From positions 496,001 to 560,000 of the forward strand of contig NZ_FYDJ01000001.1 of NCBI RefSeq assembly GCF_900187425.1: DNA of 64,000 nucleotides, read 5' to 3'. Origin of the DNA: Pseudomonas sp. Irchel s3h14 (GTDB lineage: Bacteria > Pseudomonadota > Gammaproteobacteria > Pseudomonadales > Pseudomonadaceae). Below the pieces are notes generated by a model. The model was not told the DNA's origin, made no database searches, and saw nothing but the letters and a program-made list of their open reading frames with translations. Of the stretch, positions 16,721 to 26,595 are shown piece after piece (within the stretch, counting starts at the first letter, position 1; every line of letters begins with the position of its first letter). A program made the position numbers and the translations under genes.

Positions 16721-18210
16721 TAATGCTCCGGAACCCCGAGCGGTTGCTCGGCAGGTTTATCAGTTGGGGCCGGTAACGGCTTTTGCGGCACGGTCGGGCC
16801 AGCGCTGACGATGACCATTTTGTCCGTGCTCAAGTGTTTGTTCAGTGCGGTTTTGACCTGCTCGACCGTCAGGCTCTGGGACTCGCGCATAAAGTCATCC
16901 AGATAACTCAGCGGCAGGTTGTAGAAACCCATGGCGCCGAGTTGGCCGACGATATCGGCGTTGCTGGCGGTGGACAGCGGGAAGCTGCCGGCCAGTTCAC
17001 GCTTGGCGTCGTCGAGTTCTTTCTGGGTCGGGCCGGTTTTAAGGTAGTCGGCGAGCACGTCCTGCACCAGTTTCAGCGTGCCTTCGCTCATCTCGGCGCG
17101 GGTTTGCAGGTTGATCATGAACGGGCCGCGAGCCTGCATCGGGGTGAAGCCCGAATACACGCCATACGTCAGGCCGCGCTTCTCGCGCACTTCGCTCATC
17201 AACCGCGTGCCGAAGCCACCGCCGCCAAGAATCTGATTACCCATGGACAGTGCCGCGTAGTCCGGGTCGTCACGGTCGATGCCCAATTGCGCGAGCATCA
17301 GGTTGGTCTGCTTGGACGGAAACTCGATGTGACCGATGCTGGCTTTCGGTTCCTCCGGTTGCGGGATTTTCGCCAGCTCCGGGCCTTTTGGCAGCGCGCT
17401 GGAGACTTGCGCAGCAATCGCCTCCGCCTCGGCACGAGACAGGTCGCCCACCAGCGCAATCACCACGTTGCCAGCCGCGTAGGCTTTCTCATGGAACGCT
17501 TTCAGTTGAGCCAGTGTGATCGCTGGAACGGTTTTCGCCGTGCCATCGCTGGAGTGCGCGTACGGGTGATCGCCGTACAGGCGGTTCATCAGCTCCAGGC
17601 TCGCGAGTTTGCCCGGGTTCTGCTTCTGGTACTCGAAACCGGCGAGCATCTGGTTCTTGATGCGTGCAAAGGAATCGGCAGGGAAGGTCGGTTTGCCGAT
17701 GACTTCAGAGAACAACTTCAGGGCCGGTTCGCGTTTGTCCGCGGCGCTGAGGCTGCGTAGGGAAGCCAGTGCCATGTCTTTAAATGCGCCGTTGCCAAAG
17801 TCTGCGCCCAGGCCTTCGAAGCCCTGAGCAATGGCGCCGACATCTTTGCCGGCCACACCTTCGTTGAGCATGGCGTTGGTCAGCACGGAGAGGCCAGGTG
17901 CGTCGCCGTCCTGGCTGCTGCCGGCGGCGAAGATCAGGCGCATGTCGAACATCGGCAGCTCCCGGGCTTCAACGAACAGCACCTTGGCGCCCTCGGCGGT
18001 TTTCCAGGTCTGCACGTCCAGGGTGCGGTGGCTTGGCGCTTTGCCGTCGAGTTCGGCCAGCGATTGCAGCTTCTGACTGGCCTTGGCCTTGTCGAGGGCT
18101 TCGCTGGCCTTGGATTCGTCGGTCTTTGAAAAGTAAAACGCGGCAGACCCGATCAATGCGACAGCGATCAGGCCCATCAGGACCAGGCGCGGTTTTTTAC
18201 GCTCACTCAT
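16720..18210 (-). CDS. M16 peptidase-like protein without zinc site (partner subunit)
   Basis: A 496-residue M16 insulinase-fold protein. Residues 11-28 form a membrane anchor or signal (LVLMGLIAVALIGSAAFYFS). Where active members have HxxEH, this protein reads GLSVLTNAMLNEGVAG, so it cannot bind the catalytic zinc. It keeps the R/Y substrate-binding motif of partner subunits (REKRGLTYGVYSG). The start at 18210 is preferred; it overlaps the upstream active M16 gene by 8 bases. The two products probably form a heteromeric periplasmic protease, like mitochondrial processing peptidase subunits. Confidence 0.88.
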   Translation of the reverse strand: MSERKKPRLVLMGLIAVALIGSAAFYFSKTDESKASEALDKAKASQKLQSLAELDGKAPSHRTLDVQTWKTAEGAKVLFVEARELPMFDMRLIFAAGSSQDGDAPGLSVLTNAMLNEGVAGKDVGAIAQGFEGLGADFGNGAFKDMALASLRSLSAADKREPALKLFSEVIGKPTFPADSFARIKNQMLAGFEYQKQNPGKLASLELMNRLYGDHPYAHSSDGTAKTVPAITLAQLKAFHEKAYAAGNVVIALVGDLSRAEAEAIAAQVSSALPKGPELAKIPQPEEPKASIGHIEFPSKQTNLMLAQLGIDRDDPDYAALSMGNQILGGGGFGTRLMSEVREKRGLTYGVYSGFTPMQARGPFMINLQTRAEMSEGTLKLVQDVLADYLKTGPTQKELDDAKRELAGSFPLSTASNADIVGQLGAMGFYNLPLSYLDDFMRESQSLTVEQVKTALNKHLSTDKMVIVSAGPTVPQKPLPAPTDKPAEQPLGVPEH

Positions 18211-19558
18211 GAGTCGTCTCCTCCGGCAATACATGGGCGACGCTGAGACGTTCGCGGGTGAAATACAGCTTGGCGGCTTTCTGAATATCTTCCGGAGTCA
18301 CGCTTTCCAGCTCGGCGAGTTCGGTGTCCATCAGCTTCCACGACAGGCCGACAGTTTCCAGTTGGCCAATAGCGGTGGCCTGGCTGGTGATCGAGTCACG
18401 CTCGTAAACCAGGCCGGCGATGACCTGCGCGCGGACTCGCTCCAGTTCTTCAGCGGACGGCGCGGTGGTTTTCAGCTGTTCGAGCAGCTTCCACAGGCCC
18501 GCTTCGGCCTGGGCCATGGTTTTCTTTTTCTGGGTATTGGGCGTTGCCGACAAGGTGAACAGGCTGTCGCCACGGGTATAGGCGTCGTAACTCGACGAAC
18601 CGCCGGAGACCAGCTCTTCGCCGCGCTCCAGTTGTGTCGGGATACGTCCGCTGTAGCCGCCGTCGAGCAGGGCGGAGATCAGGCGCAAGGCGTTGACCGA
18701 GCGTTTGTCTTCAGCGGTGGCGATGCTTGGCACGTTGAAACCCAGCATCAGGCTCGGCAATTGGGTCTTCACATGCAGGGTGATCTGCCGTTCGCCGGGT
18801 TCGGCCAGTTCCAGCGGTATTTTCGCCGATGGCACGTCACGTTTGGCGATAGGGCCGAAGTAACGCTGGGCGAGGGTTTTGACCTCGTCCGGGGTCACGT
18901 CACCGACCACCACCAACGTGGCGTTGTTCGGCACGTACCAGGATTGGTACCAGTGGCGCAGCTCTTCGACTTTCATGCGGTCCAGGTCAGCCATCCAGCC
19001 GATGGTCGGCGTGTGGTAACCGCTGGCCGGGTAGGCCATGGCCTTGAAGCGTTCGTAGGCCTTGGACATCGGCTTGTCGTCAGTGCGCAGGCGACGCTCT
19101 TCTTTAATGACTTCGATCTCGCGGGCGAACTCGTCGGCCGGCAGACGCAGGCTGGCCATGCGGTCGGCTTCCAGCTCGAAGGCCACGCCCAGACGGTCGC
19201 GGGCCAGCACCTGGTAATACGCCGTGAAGTCATCGCTGGTGAAAGCGTTCTCTTCGGCGCCGAGGTCGCGCAGGATCAGCGACGCTTCGCCGGGGCCGAC
19301 TTTCTCGCTGCCCTTGAACATCATGTGTTCCAGAGCGTGGGACAAACCGGTCTGACCCGGGGTCTCGTAACTAGAGCCGACCTTGTACCAGACTTGGGAA
19401 ACCACCACCGGTGCACGATGGTCTTCGCGCACGACGACCTTCAGGCCGTTATCGAGGGTGAATTCGTGAGTGGGTTGTGGATCGGCAGCCAGGGCCGAGA
19501 GGGGCAGACAAACTGTGCTGAGCAGCAGGCCTGCAGCGCGGCGGGCTAGAGCATTCAT
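18203..19558 (-). CDS. M16 family zinc metalloprotease (catalytic subunit)
   Basis: A 451-residue protein with a signal peptide (residues 1-24, LLLSTVCLPLSALAADP), so periplasmic. The inverted zinc motif is present as H74-A-L-E77-H78 (GLSHALEHMMFKG), with a further glutamate downstream in GAEENAFTSDDFTAYY. It is the first gene of a minus-strand run with the inactive M16 paralogue, rsmD and yheT. A GC-rich imperfect hairpin lies in its leader (about 19581-19607). Confidence 0.92.
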   Translation of the reverse strand: MNALARRAAGLLLSTVCLPLSALAADPQPTHEFTLDNGLKVVVREDHRAPVVVSQVWYKVGSSYETPGQTGLSHALEHMMFKGSEKVGPGEASLILRDLGAEENAFTSDDFTAYYQVLARDRLGVAFELEADRMASLRLPADEFAREIEVIKEERRLRTDDKPMSKAYERFKAMAYPASGYHTPTIGWMADLDRMKVEELRHWYQSWYVPNNATLVVVGDVTPDEVKTLAQRYFGPIAKRDVPSAKIPLELAEPGERQITLHVKTQLPSLMLGFNVPSIATAEDKRSVNALRLISALLDGGYSGRIPTQLERGEELVSGGSSSYDAYTRGDSLFTLSATPNTQKKKTMAQAEAGLWKLLEQLKTTAPSAEELERVRAQVIAGLVYERDSITSQATAIGQLETVGLSWKLMDTELAELESVTPEDIQKAAKLYFTRERLSVAHVLPEETTHE

Positions 19559-19902
19559 TCGTTTTTAAACCTTTGGGGCTGCCCGCTTGGTCTTAGCCTA
19601 GGCGGGCGAGGAGGTGCTAGGATACTGATCCGTTTTACTGGCGGCCACGCCTATCAGGCCTTTGATCGGTCAGCAGGTTGTTTGGGGTTACGGCGGTAGC
19701 TTTGAGTTTGTCAGCTAAACTCTGCGTTTTCGCCGACGATGCCGTTCCAGTCCTTCGTATTAGTCGACCTTTGAGGTGCTGTTTGCACCTCGACAAAATG
19801 TTGCGCGTGAACAAGCTGGGTCAATCGCAGTCTGTTCTGCATCGAATATTTATTTGCCGAGGCGCCCTTTGGCGCGTCGCTACCGTGAGATAGCCGTCCT
19901 CC
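19559..19902. other. intergenic region between divergent M16 and ftsY genes
   Basis: A 344-base stretch without a supported gene. It should hold both promoters, but no near-consensus pair stands out. Visible structure: an imperfect hairpin GCCCGC...GCGGGC at 19581-19607 in the M16 leader, and a short inverted repeat GAGTTT/AAACTC at 19704-19722 upstream of ftsY. Confidence 0.5.
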
Positions 19903-21426
19903 ATGTTTGGTTCCAACGACGACAAGAAAGCCCCAGCTGCGGCTGGTGAGAAGAAAAGCCTGTTCGGATGGCTGCGCAAAAAGCCGCAGGAACCCGTCGT
20001 CGAACAGCCACAGCCACTTCCTGAGCCCACGCCTGCGCCGGTAATAGAAGAACAGCCCGCGCCGGTTGTCCTGCCGATCGCCGAGCCGGTGCTGCAAACG
20101 GCCATCGAGCCTGAGCCTGATGTTGTCGCCGAAGTCGTGACCCAGGTGCCATTGACGCCCATTGCCGAGCCATGGCTGACGTTGCCCGTGGCGGAAGAGC
20201 CGGTGGCATTGGTCGTAGATGAGCTGGCGCCGCACGTTACACCGCCGATTCCAGCGCCGACTGCCTTCGCTCCTGAGCCCGTTCAAGCGCCAGTGGTTGA
20301 GCCGGTTGTCGCGCCAGTGGTGGTGGCCGAGCCTGAACCGGTTGTTCTGGAACCTGTAGTGCCCGCTTTTGTTGCTCCGGCTGCTCCGGTTGTCCAAGCG
20401 CCGACTCCGGTAGCCGCTCCCGTCGCCCCTGTTGCCGCTGCACCTGTCGTTCCCGTCGAAGCGCCTGCCGAGCCTGTGCGTACAGAAGAAACCAAAGCCG
20501 GTTTCTTCGCCCGCCTGAAGCAAGGTTTGTCCAAGACCAGCGCCAGCATCGGCGAAGGCATGGCCAGCCTGTTCCTGGGCAAGAAGCTCATCGATGACGA
20601 GCTGCTCGAAGACATCGAAACCCGCCTGCTAACCGCCGACGTGGGCGTCGAGGCGACTTCGGTGATCATTCAGCGTCTGACCCAGAAGGTCGCTCGCAAA
20701 GAACTGGCCGATGCCGACGCGCTGTACAAGTCCCTGCAAGCGGAACTGGCGGCGATGCTCAAACCCGTCGAGCAACCGCTGAAAATCACTTCGCAGAACA
20801 AGCCGTTCGTGATTCTGGTCGTCGGCGTCAACGGCGCCGGCAAGACCACCACCATCGGCAAACTGGCGAAGAAGCTGCAGCTCGAAGGCAAGAAAGTCAT
20901 GCTCGCGGCCGGCGATACCTTCCGCGCCGCCGCCGTCGAGCAATTGCAGGTCTGGGGCGAGCGCAACAAGATCCCGGTCATCGCTCAGCACACCGGCGCT
21001 GACTCGGCTTCGGTTATCTTCGACGCCGTGCAAGCCGCCAAGGCCCGTGGCATTGACGTGCTGATCGCCGACACCGCCGGTCGTTTGCACACCAAAGACA
21101 ACTTGATGGAAGAGCTGAAGAAGGTTCGCCGGGTGATCAGCAAGCTCGACGCCGACGCGCCGCACGAGGTGCTGTTGGTGCTCGATGCCGGCACTGGCCA
21201 GAACGCGATCAGCCAGGCCAAACAATTCAACCAGACCGTCGAACTGACCGGCCTGGCGCTGACCAAGCTCGATGGCACCGCCAAAGGTGGGGTGATTTTC
21301 GCCCTCGCCAAGCAGTTTGGCTTGCCGATTCGCTACATCGGCGTCGGTGAAGGCATCGATGATTTGCGTACTTTTGAAGCAGAACCCTTTGTCCAGGCAC
21401 TGTTTGCCGAGCGGGAGCGTTCATGA
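19903..21426 (+). CDS. ftsY: signal recognition particle receptor FtsY
   Basis: A 507-residue SRP receptor GTPase. The first 200 residues are a low-complexity region rich in Pro, Ala, Val and Glu (the variable A domain). The NG domain follows: N region [21 protein letters not shown]1 loop [27 protein letters not shown]3 DTAGRLHT, G4 [10 protein letters not shown]. It receives ribosome-SRP complexes at the inner membrane. The stop overlaps the ftsE start (ATGA). Confidence 0.97.
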   Translation: MFGSNDDKKAPAAAGEKKSLFGWLRKKPQEPVVEQPQPLPEPTPAPVIEEQPAPVVLPIAEPVLQTAIEPEPDVVAEVVTQVPLTPIAEPWLTLPVAEEPVALVVDELAPHVTPPIPAPTAFAPEPVQAPVVEPVVAPVVVAEPEPVVLEPVVPAFVAPAAPVVQAPTPVAAPVAPVAAAPVVPVEAPAEPVRTEETKAGFFARLKQGLSKTSASIGEGMASLFLGKKLIDDELLEDIETRLLTADVGVEATSVIIQRLTQKVARKELADADALYKSLQAELAAMLKPVEQPLKITSQNKPFVILVVGVNGAGKTTTIGKLAKKLQLEGKKVMLAAGDTFRAAAVEQLQVWGERNKIPVIAQHTGADSASVIFDAVQAAKARGIDVLIADTAGRLHTKDNLMEELKKVRRVISKLDADAPHEVLLVLDAGTGQNAISQAKQFNQTVELTGLALTKLDGTAKGGVIFALAKQFGLPIRYIGVGEGIDDLRTFEAEPFVQALFAERERS

Positions 21427-22094
21427 TTCGTTTCGAACAGGTCGGTAAGCGCTACCCGAATGGTCATGTCGGCTTGCATGAGCTGAGCTTTCGAGTCCGT
21501 CGGGGCGAGTTTTTGTTTGTGACCGGCCACTCTGGCGCCGGTAAAAGCACCTTGTTGCGCCTGCTGCTGGCGATGGAGCGTCCGACCACCGGCAAATTGC
21601 TGCTGGCCGGGCAAGACCTGAGCACCATCAGCAATGCACAGATCCCGTACTTGCGGCGGCAGATAGGCGTGGTGTTCCAGAATCACCAGCTGTTGTTCGA
21701 TCGCACGGTGTTCAACAACATCGCGCTGCCCTTGCAGATCCTTGGGCTGTCCAAGGCCGAGATCACCAAACGCGTGGATTCGGCCCTGGAGCGCGTGGCG
21801 CTCTCGGACAAGACCGATTTGTACCCTGGCGACCTGTCCACCGGTCAGCAGCAGCGCGTCGGCATCGCCCGCGCCATCGTTCACCGCCCGGCCTTGCTGC
21901 TGGCGGACGAACCGACCGGTAACCTCGATCCACGTCTGGCGGCAGAAATCATGGGCGTGTTCGAAGACATCAACCGTCTGGGCACCAGCGTGCTGATTGC
22001 CAGTCACGACCTGGCACTGATCGCCCGCATGCGCCACCGCATGCTGACCCTGCAACGCGGCCGATTGATCGGTGACGGGGAGGCCGGCGTATGA
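21423..22094 (+). CDS. ftsE: cell division ATP-binding protein FtsE
   Basis: A 223-residue ABC ATPase. Walker A is GHSGAGKST, the signature is LSTGQQQRVGIARA, Walker B is LLLADEPTGNLD and the switch histidine is in IASHDLALI. With FtsX it forms a divisome complex that controls peptidoglycan hydrolases. It overlaps ftsY and ftsX by four bases at each end. Confidence 0.97.
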   Translation: MIRFEQVGKRYPNGHVGLHELSFRVRRGEFLFVTGHSGAGKSTLLRLLLAMERPTTGKLLLAGQDLSTISNAQIPYLRRQIGVVFQNHQLLFDRTVFNNIALPLQILGLSKAEITKRVDSALERVALSDKTDLYPGDLSTGQQQRVGIARAIVHRPALLLADEPTGNLDPRLAAEIMGVFEDINRLGTSVLIASHDLALIARMRHRMLTLQRGRLIGDGEAGV

Positions 22095-23113
22095 GTGCGA
22101 CACGCAGCCCCAAGGTTTCCGAGCGCGTGGCTCCGAAGGCCGCCGATCAGCAACCGCAGAAGAAAAAACGCGACGATGATGACGGCCCGGATTTCGCCAC
22201 ACTGTTCCGTGCCTGGGTCGAGAGTCATCGCGCCAGCCTGCTCGATAGCTTGCGTCGTTTGGGCAAGCAGCCAATCGGTAGCTTCTTCACCTGCATGGTG
22301 ATGGCGGTTGCCCTGAGTTTGCCCATGGGCCTGTCACTTTTGCTAAGTAACGTCGAGCGTCTCGGCGGTTCCTGGCAGCGTGCGGCGCAGATTTCCCTGT
22401 ACCTGCAAATCGAGGCCAGCCCCGCTGAAGGCGAGTCGTTGCGCGAGCAGATCAAAGGCATGCCTGGGGTAGCTGATGCTGAATATGTCGGCCGCGATCA
22501 GGCGCTGGAAGAGTTCCAGCAGCAGTCAGGTCTGGGTGAGGCGCTTAAGGAACTGCCGGAAAACCCGCTGCCGGGCGTGGTTTTGGTGACGCCGAACGAG
22601 GTCGATAAGCCCGCGCTTGAAGCATTACGACAAAAACTTTCCGAGCTGCCGAAGGTACAACAGGCGCAACTTGATCTAGTCTGGGTCGAGCGTCTGGCAG
22701 CCATCCTCAAGCTGGGTGACCGTTTTGTCTTCGGTCTGACCGTGCTTCTGGTTTCTGCATTACTTTTGGTGATAGGCAATACCATTCGTCTTCATATTGA
22801 AAACCGCCGCACAGAGATAGAAGTGATTAAACTCGTCGGCGGCACTGACAGCTATGTGCGCAGGCCCTTTCTGTATATGGGCGCGCTTTATGGCTTCGGT
22901 GCGGGGATTCTTTCCTGGGGCGTATTGGCGTTCGGCCTTGATTGGCTGAACGACGCGGTGGTTGGGCTGGCCGGTCTGTATGGCAGTGATTTTGCGCTGG
23001 CCGGAGTGCCAGTTGCCGACGGTCTGTCTCTCTTGCTTGGCGCGGTGCTGTTGGGGTATATCGGTGCATGGATTGCAGTCGCACGCCACCTGCGGGAGCT
23101 TGCGCCAAAGTAA
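22091..23113 (+). CDS. ftsX: cell division protein FtsX
   Basis: A 340-residue membrane protein. A basic cytoplasmic N terminus (QQPQKKKRDDDD) leads to TM1 at about residues 70-95, a periplasmic domain (AAQISLYLQIEASPAEGE to about 215), and three further helices near the C terminus with the FtsX motif RTEIEVIKLVGGTDSYVRRPF. It partners FtsE. The start overlaps the ftsE stop (ATGA). Confidence 0.95.
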   Translation: MSATRSPKVSERVAPKAADQQPQKKKRDDDDGPDFATLFRAWVESHRASLLDSLRRLGKQPIGSFFTCMVMAVALSLPMGLSLLLSNVERLGGSWQRAAQISLYLQIEASPAEGESLREQIKGMPGVADAEYVGRDQALEEFQQQSGLGEALKELPENPLPGVVLVTPNEVDKPALEALRQKLSELPKVQQAQLDLVWVERLAAILKLGDRFVFGLTVLLVSALLLVIGNTIRLHIENRRTEIEVIKLVGGTDSYVRRPFLYMGALYGFGAGILSWGVLAFGLDWLNDAVVGLAGLYGSDFALAGVPVADGLSLLLGAVLLGYIGAWIAVARHLRELAPK

Positions 23114-23226
23114 TATCATTTTGCTCGTATTGACCTTTCAGCGTTTATGGGAACTTGTCTTTCGGTTTCCGGTCAATTTTCGCAGTGCTGAACTGCACGA
23201 GTTATGTAAGTCGGAGGTTTTTTCGT

Positions 23227-24081
23227 ATGACCAATTCTTTGCAACCTGCATATGCTCTGGTCCCGGGTGCGAACCTGGAGGCCTATGTGCACACCGTGAA
23301 CAGCATTCCATTGCTGACGCCGGAGCAGGAGCGTGAACTGGCCGAGAGTCTCTATTATGAGCAGGATTTGGGGGCGGCTCGGCAGATGGTGCTCGCCCAC
23401 CTGCGTTTTGTTGTACATATCGCCCGTAGCTATTCCGGCTACGGTCTGGCTCAGGCTGACCTGATCCAGGAAGGCAACGTCGGCCTGATGAAGGCGGTGA
23501 AGCGCTTCAACCCGGAAATGGGTGTGCGCCTGGTTTCGTTCGCTGTGCACTGGATCAAGGCGGAAATTCACGAGTTCATTCTGCGCAACTGGCGCATTGT
23601 GAAAGTCGCGACCACCAAGGCCCAGCGCAAGCTGTTCTTCAACCTGCGCAGCCAGAAGAAACGTCTGGCGTGGCTGAACAACGAGGAAGTTCACCGTGTG
23701 GCGGAAAGCCTCGGTGTAGAGCCTCGGGAAGTGCGTGAGATGGAAAGTCGCCTGACCGGCCATGACATGGCCTTCGACCCGGCCGCGGAAGCGGACGACG
23801 ACAGTGCTTTCCAATCGCCGGCCAACTATCTGGAAGACCACCGGTATGATCCGGCCCGTCAGCTGGAAGATGCCGACTGGAGCGACAACTCCAACCACAA
23901 CCTGCACGAAGCGCTTGAAGTGCTGGACGACCGCAGTCGTGACATCCTCTACCAGCGCTGGCTGGCAGAAGAAAAAGCCACGCTGCACGACCTGGCGCAG
24001 AAGTACAACGTGTCGGCCGAGCGTATTCGTCAGCTCGAGAAGAGCGCGATGAACAAGCTCAAGTTGTCGATTGCCGCCTAA
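23227..24081 (+). CDS. rpoH: RNA polymerase sigma-32 (heat-shock sigma factor)
   Basis: A 284-residue sigma-70 family protein. Region 2 contains [34 protein letters not shown], and the RpoH box typical of sigma-32 is [10 protein letters not shown]. Region 4 ends [19 protein letters not shown]. The start at 23227 has a GGAGG site 10 bases upstream; an upstream in-frame extension is not conserved. The 113-base gap after ftsX likely carries its own promoters. It drives the heat-shock regulon. Confidence 0.97.
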   Translation: MTNSLQPAYALVPGANLEAYVHTVNSIPLLTPEQERELAESLYYEQDLGAARQMVLAHLRFVVHIARSYSGYGLAQADLIQEGNVGLMKAVKRFNPEMGVRLVSFAVHWIKAEIHEFILRNWRIVKVATTKAQRKLFFNLRSQKKRLAWLNNEEVHRVAESLGVEPREVREMESRLTGHDMAFDPAAEADDDSAFQSPANYLEDHRYDPARQLEDADWSDNSNHNLHEALEVLDDRSRDILYQRWLAEEKATLHDLAQKYNVSAERIRQLEKSAMNKLKLSIAA

Positions 24082-24096
24082 CCGCAGCTCAGGCAT

Positions 24097-24136
24097 AAAA
24101 AAACGCCCCGATCATTGATCGGGGCGTTTTTGTTTG
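24097..24136 (+). terminator. rho-independent terminator of rpoH
   Basis: A 14-bp perfect stem (AAAACGCCCCGATC and its complement, three-base loop) followed by TTTTTGTTTG, 15 bases after the rpoH stop. Confidence 0.95.
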
Positions 24137-24166
24137 TATCCAATATTTCCGCCATACCACAAACCC

Positions 24167-24260
24167 CTGTAGGAGCAAGGCTTGCCCGCGAAGGCGGTGT
24201 GTCATTCAGCAGTGATGTCGGCTGGCACACCGCCTTCGCGGGCAAGCCTTGCTCCTACAG
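24167..24260. repeat. inverted repeat, family B (TGTAGGAGCAAGGCTTGCCC)
   Basis: Two arms of about 30 bases in opposite orientation flank a centre of about 35 bases between convergent rpoH and mtgA. The core GTAGGAGCAAGGCTTGCCCG is a second REP-like family, also at 44691 and 61807. Confidence 0.88.
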
Positions 24261-24271
24261 AGTGCGTCGAG

Positions 24272-24994
24272 TTAGGGAGCCCAAGGTACGCGGCGTGAAT
24301 CATTGATTCCTACAAGGTAGCTATCGCCACCGAGCTGACTCATCTGCTGTCGAATCCATCCCGCTCGCCGTGCGACGTAGTTAGTTGGATGACTGGCACT
24401 CCACACTCGTGGGTTAGGCAGCACCGCAGCCAGCAAACTGGCCTGCTGCCGGGACAGCGAGCGAGCGCCGACGCCAAAGTGATGTCTGGCGGCTGCTTCA
24501 GCGCCAAACACACCGTCATCCCACTCAACGCTGTTGAGGTACACCTCGAGAATTCGCTGCTTGGGCCAGAACACTTCGATCAGCCCGGTAAACCAGGCTT
24601 CCAGGCCTTTGCGCAACCAGCTGCGGCCGGACCACAGAAACAGATTCTTCGAGACCTGCTGGCTCAGGGTGCTGGCGCCGCGAATCGTTCCGCCGAGTTC
24701 GTTGTGGGCCAGTGCGGCCTGGATCGCGCCAAAGTCAAAGCCCCAATGCTCCGGGAATTTCTGATCTTCGCCGGCAATCACCGCGACTTTCAGGTCGTCA
24801 GAGATTTCATCCCAGGGTTTCCAGGTGCGTTGCAGGTCGATGGGCTCGCCGTCGAACCAGGATTCGACCTTGCGCTCGACCATCAGCGCGGTTCCCGGTG
24901 GCGGTACCACGCGAAAGATCAGCACCAGCAATACGCTGCCACCCGCGAACCAGAGCAGGGCCTTCGTGAATCGTCGCAAAAATAAACGCAGCAT
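24272..24994 (-). CDS. mtgA: monofunctional peptidoglycan glycosyltransferase
   Basis: A 240-residue GT51 transglycosylase that polymerises lipid II into glycan strands without a transpeptidase domain. One N-terminal membrane helix (residues 10-27, ALLWFAGGSVLLVLIFRV). The catalytic glutamate is in AGEDQKFPEHWGFD, followed by the donor-site motif RGASTLSQQVSKNLFLW and KQRILEVYLNSVEW. Length fits the family. Confidence 0.96.
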   Translation of the reverse strand: MLRLFLRRFTKALLWFAGGSVLLVLIFRVVPPPGTALMVERKVESWFDGEPIDLQRTWKPWDEISDDLKVAVIAGEDQKFPEHWGFDFGAIQAALAHNELGGTIRGASTLSQQVSKNLFLWSGRSWLRKGLEAWFTGLIEVFWPKQRILEVYLNSVEWDDGVFGAEAAARHHFGVGARSLSRQQASLLAAVLPNPRVWSASHPTNYVARRAGWIRQQMSQLGGDSYLVGINDSRRVPWAP

Positions 24995-25068
24995 AGAGAT
25001 GGCTTGGCCGAACCCGTTGAGCGGGCCATTATACAGACCCTGTGGATCGAGTCTGACTGGAGTTCTTC

Positions 25069-25440
25069 ATGCTGCGTGGCTTTCTGATGCTGGCCGCTTT
25101 CTTCGGCTTCACCGGCGTTGCCCTTGGCGCGTTCGCCGCCCATGGCTTGAAAAGCCGTCTGACGCCCGAGTACCTGGCAATTTTCCACACCGGCGTGACC
25201 TATCAGTTGGTGCACACATTGGCCTTGCTGGGCGTTGCACTGCTGGCCACGCAGATTCCCGGTCGCCTGATCACCTGGGCGGGAGCATCGTTTGTCGTCG
25301 GCATCCTGCTGTTTTCCGGCAGTCTGTACCTGTTGACCATGACCGGCGTCAGCAAGCTTGGGATCATCACCCCCTTCGGCGGGCTGGCATTTCTAGTCGG
25401 CTGGTTGTGCCTGGGGCTTGCCGCCTGGCGGTTGAGCTGA
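25069..25440 (+). CDS. DUF423 small membrane protein (YgdD type)
   Basis: A 123-residue protein with four hydrophobic helices. The start MLRGFLMLAAFFGFTGVALG, the AHGLKSRL motif and the end GLAFLVGWLCLGLAA match the DUF423/YgdD family, whose function is unknown. It diverges from mtgA. Confidence 0.9.
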   Translation: MLRGFLMLAAFFGFTGVALGAFAAHGLKSRLTPEYLAIFHTGVTYQLVHTLALLGVALLATQIPGRLITWAGASFVVGILLFSGSLYLLTMTGVSKLGIITPFGGLAFLVGWLCLGLAAWRLS

Positions 25441-25530
25441 CCGGGTGGTCCATTTCATGACGAATGGCTTGGGTCGCCAAGACTGATCGGGCTAGAATGC
25501 CAGCCCCTAAAAATGATGGCGGCATTCGGC

Positions 25531-25731
25531 ATGCGCATTCAGTTGAACGGCGAATCCCTTGAACTGCCCGACGGCGAAACCGTTGCGGCCCTGCTGACCC
25601 GTCTGGAACTGACCGGGCGCCGGGTGGCGGTCGAACTCAATCTGGATATCGTCCCGCGCAGCCAGCACGCCGACACCACGCTGAACGACGGCGATTCGGT
25701 CGAAGTCGTTCACGCTATCGGCGGCGGCTAG
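25531..25731 (+). CDS. thiS: sulfur carrier protein ThiS
   Basis: A 66-residue ubiquitin-like carrier. The C-terminal Gly-Gly (AIGGG) is thiocarboxylated and delivers sulfur to thiazole formation by ThiG. The ATG at 25531 gives the usual length ([12 protein letters not shown]); in-frame starts six codons upstream would add an unconserved extension. It is 60 bases upstream of thiG. No TPP riboswitch core was recognised before it. Confidence 0.95.
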   Translation: MRIQLNGESLELPDGETVAALLTRLELTGRRVAVELNLDIVPRSQHADTTLNDGDSVEVVHAIGGG

Positions 25732-25791
25732 TCGTCCGGCCCGCAAGGGCACAGAATTCTGCAAGAACCTCACCCCTACAGAGGATTTCCC

Positions 25792-26586
25792 ATGAGCATC
25801 GTTCGTAGCGACAAGCCCTTCGTCCTGGCCGGTCGTACTTACCAGTCGCGTTTGCTGGTAGGCACTGGCAAGTACCGCGACATGGAAGAAACCCGCCTGG
25901 CCATCGAAGCCTCGGGTGCCGAGATCGTCACCTTCGCCGTGCGCCGCACCAATCTCGGCCAGAACCCGGGCGAACCGAACCTGCTCGAAGTCCTGTCGCC
26001 GGATCGCTACACCTTCCTGCCTAACACTGCCGGTTGCTTCGACGCTATCGAGGCTGTGCGCACCTGCCGCCTGGCCCGTGAGCTGCTCGGCGGCCACAAC
26101 CTGGTGAAGCTGGAAGTGCTGGCGGATCAGAAAACCCTGTTCCCCAACGTGATCGAAACCCTCAAGGCCGCCGAAGTGCTGGTCAAGGAAGGCTTCGACG
26201 TGATGGTTTACACCAGCGATGATCCGATCATCGCCCGTCAACTGGCGGAAATCGGCTGCATCGCGGTGATGCCGCTGGCCGGTCTGATCGGCACGGGCCT
26301 GGGGATCTGCAACCCGTACAACCTGCAGATCATCCTCGAAGAAGCCAAGATTCCTGTGCTGGTGGATGCCGGTGTCGGTACCGCCTCCGACGCCACCATC
26401 GCCATGGAACTGGGTTGCGAAGCGGTGCTGATGAACTCGGCCATCGCCCACGCCCAGCAGCCGATCATGATGGCTGAAGCCATGAAACACGCCATCGTGG
26501 CAGGTCGCTTGGCCTACCTCGCCGGCCGCATGCCGAAAAAACTCTATGCCAGCGCCTCCTCGCCGCTGGATGGTCTGATCAAGTAA
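25792..26586 (+). CDS. thiG: thiazole synthase
   Basis: A 264-residue TIM-barrel enzyme that joins deoxyxylulose phosphate, dehydroglycine and ThiS thiocarboxylate into the thiazole of thiamine. Conserved stretches are [14 protein letters not shown], the Schiff-base lysine in [24 protein letters not shown] and the phosphate loop [11 protein letters not shown]. It follows thiS and precedes trmB by 9 bases. Confidence 0.97.
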   Translation: MSIVRSDKPFVLAGRTYQSRLLVGTGKYRDMEETRLAIEASGAEIVTFAVRRTNLGQNPGEPNLLEVLSPDRYTFLPNTAGCFDAIEAVRTCRLARELLGGHNLVKLEVLADQKTLFPNVIETLKAAEVLVKEGFDVMVYTSDDPIIARQLAEIGCIAVMPLAGLIGTGLGICNPYNLQIILEEAKIPVLVDAGVGTASDATIAMELGCEAVLMNSAIAHAQQPIMMAEAMKHAIVAGRLAYLAGRMPKKLYASASSPLDGLIK

Positions 26587-26595
26587 GAGCCATTG

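Noticed and set aside
18209..19549. 446-codon plus-strand open frame opposite the M16 protease
   Set aside because: Shadow of the M16 gene, which has a signal peptide and HxxEH motif.
25441..25530. Possible TPP riboswitch upstream of thiS
   Set aside because: The 90-base gap shows no conserved thi-box sequence and is too short for one.
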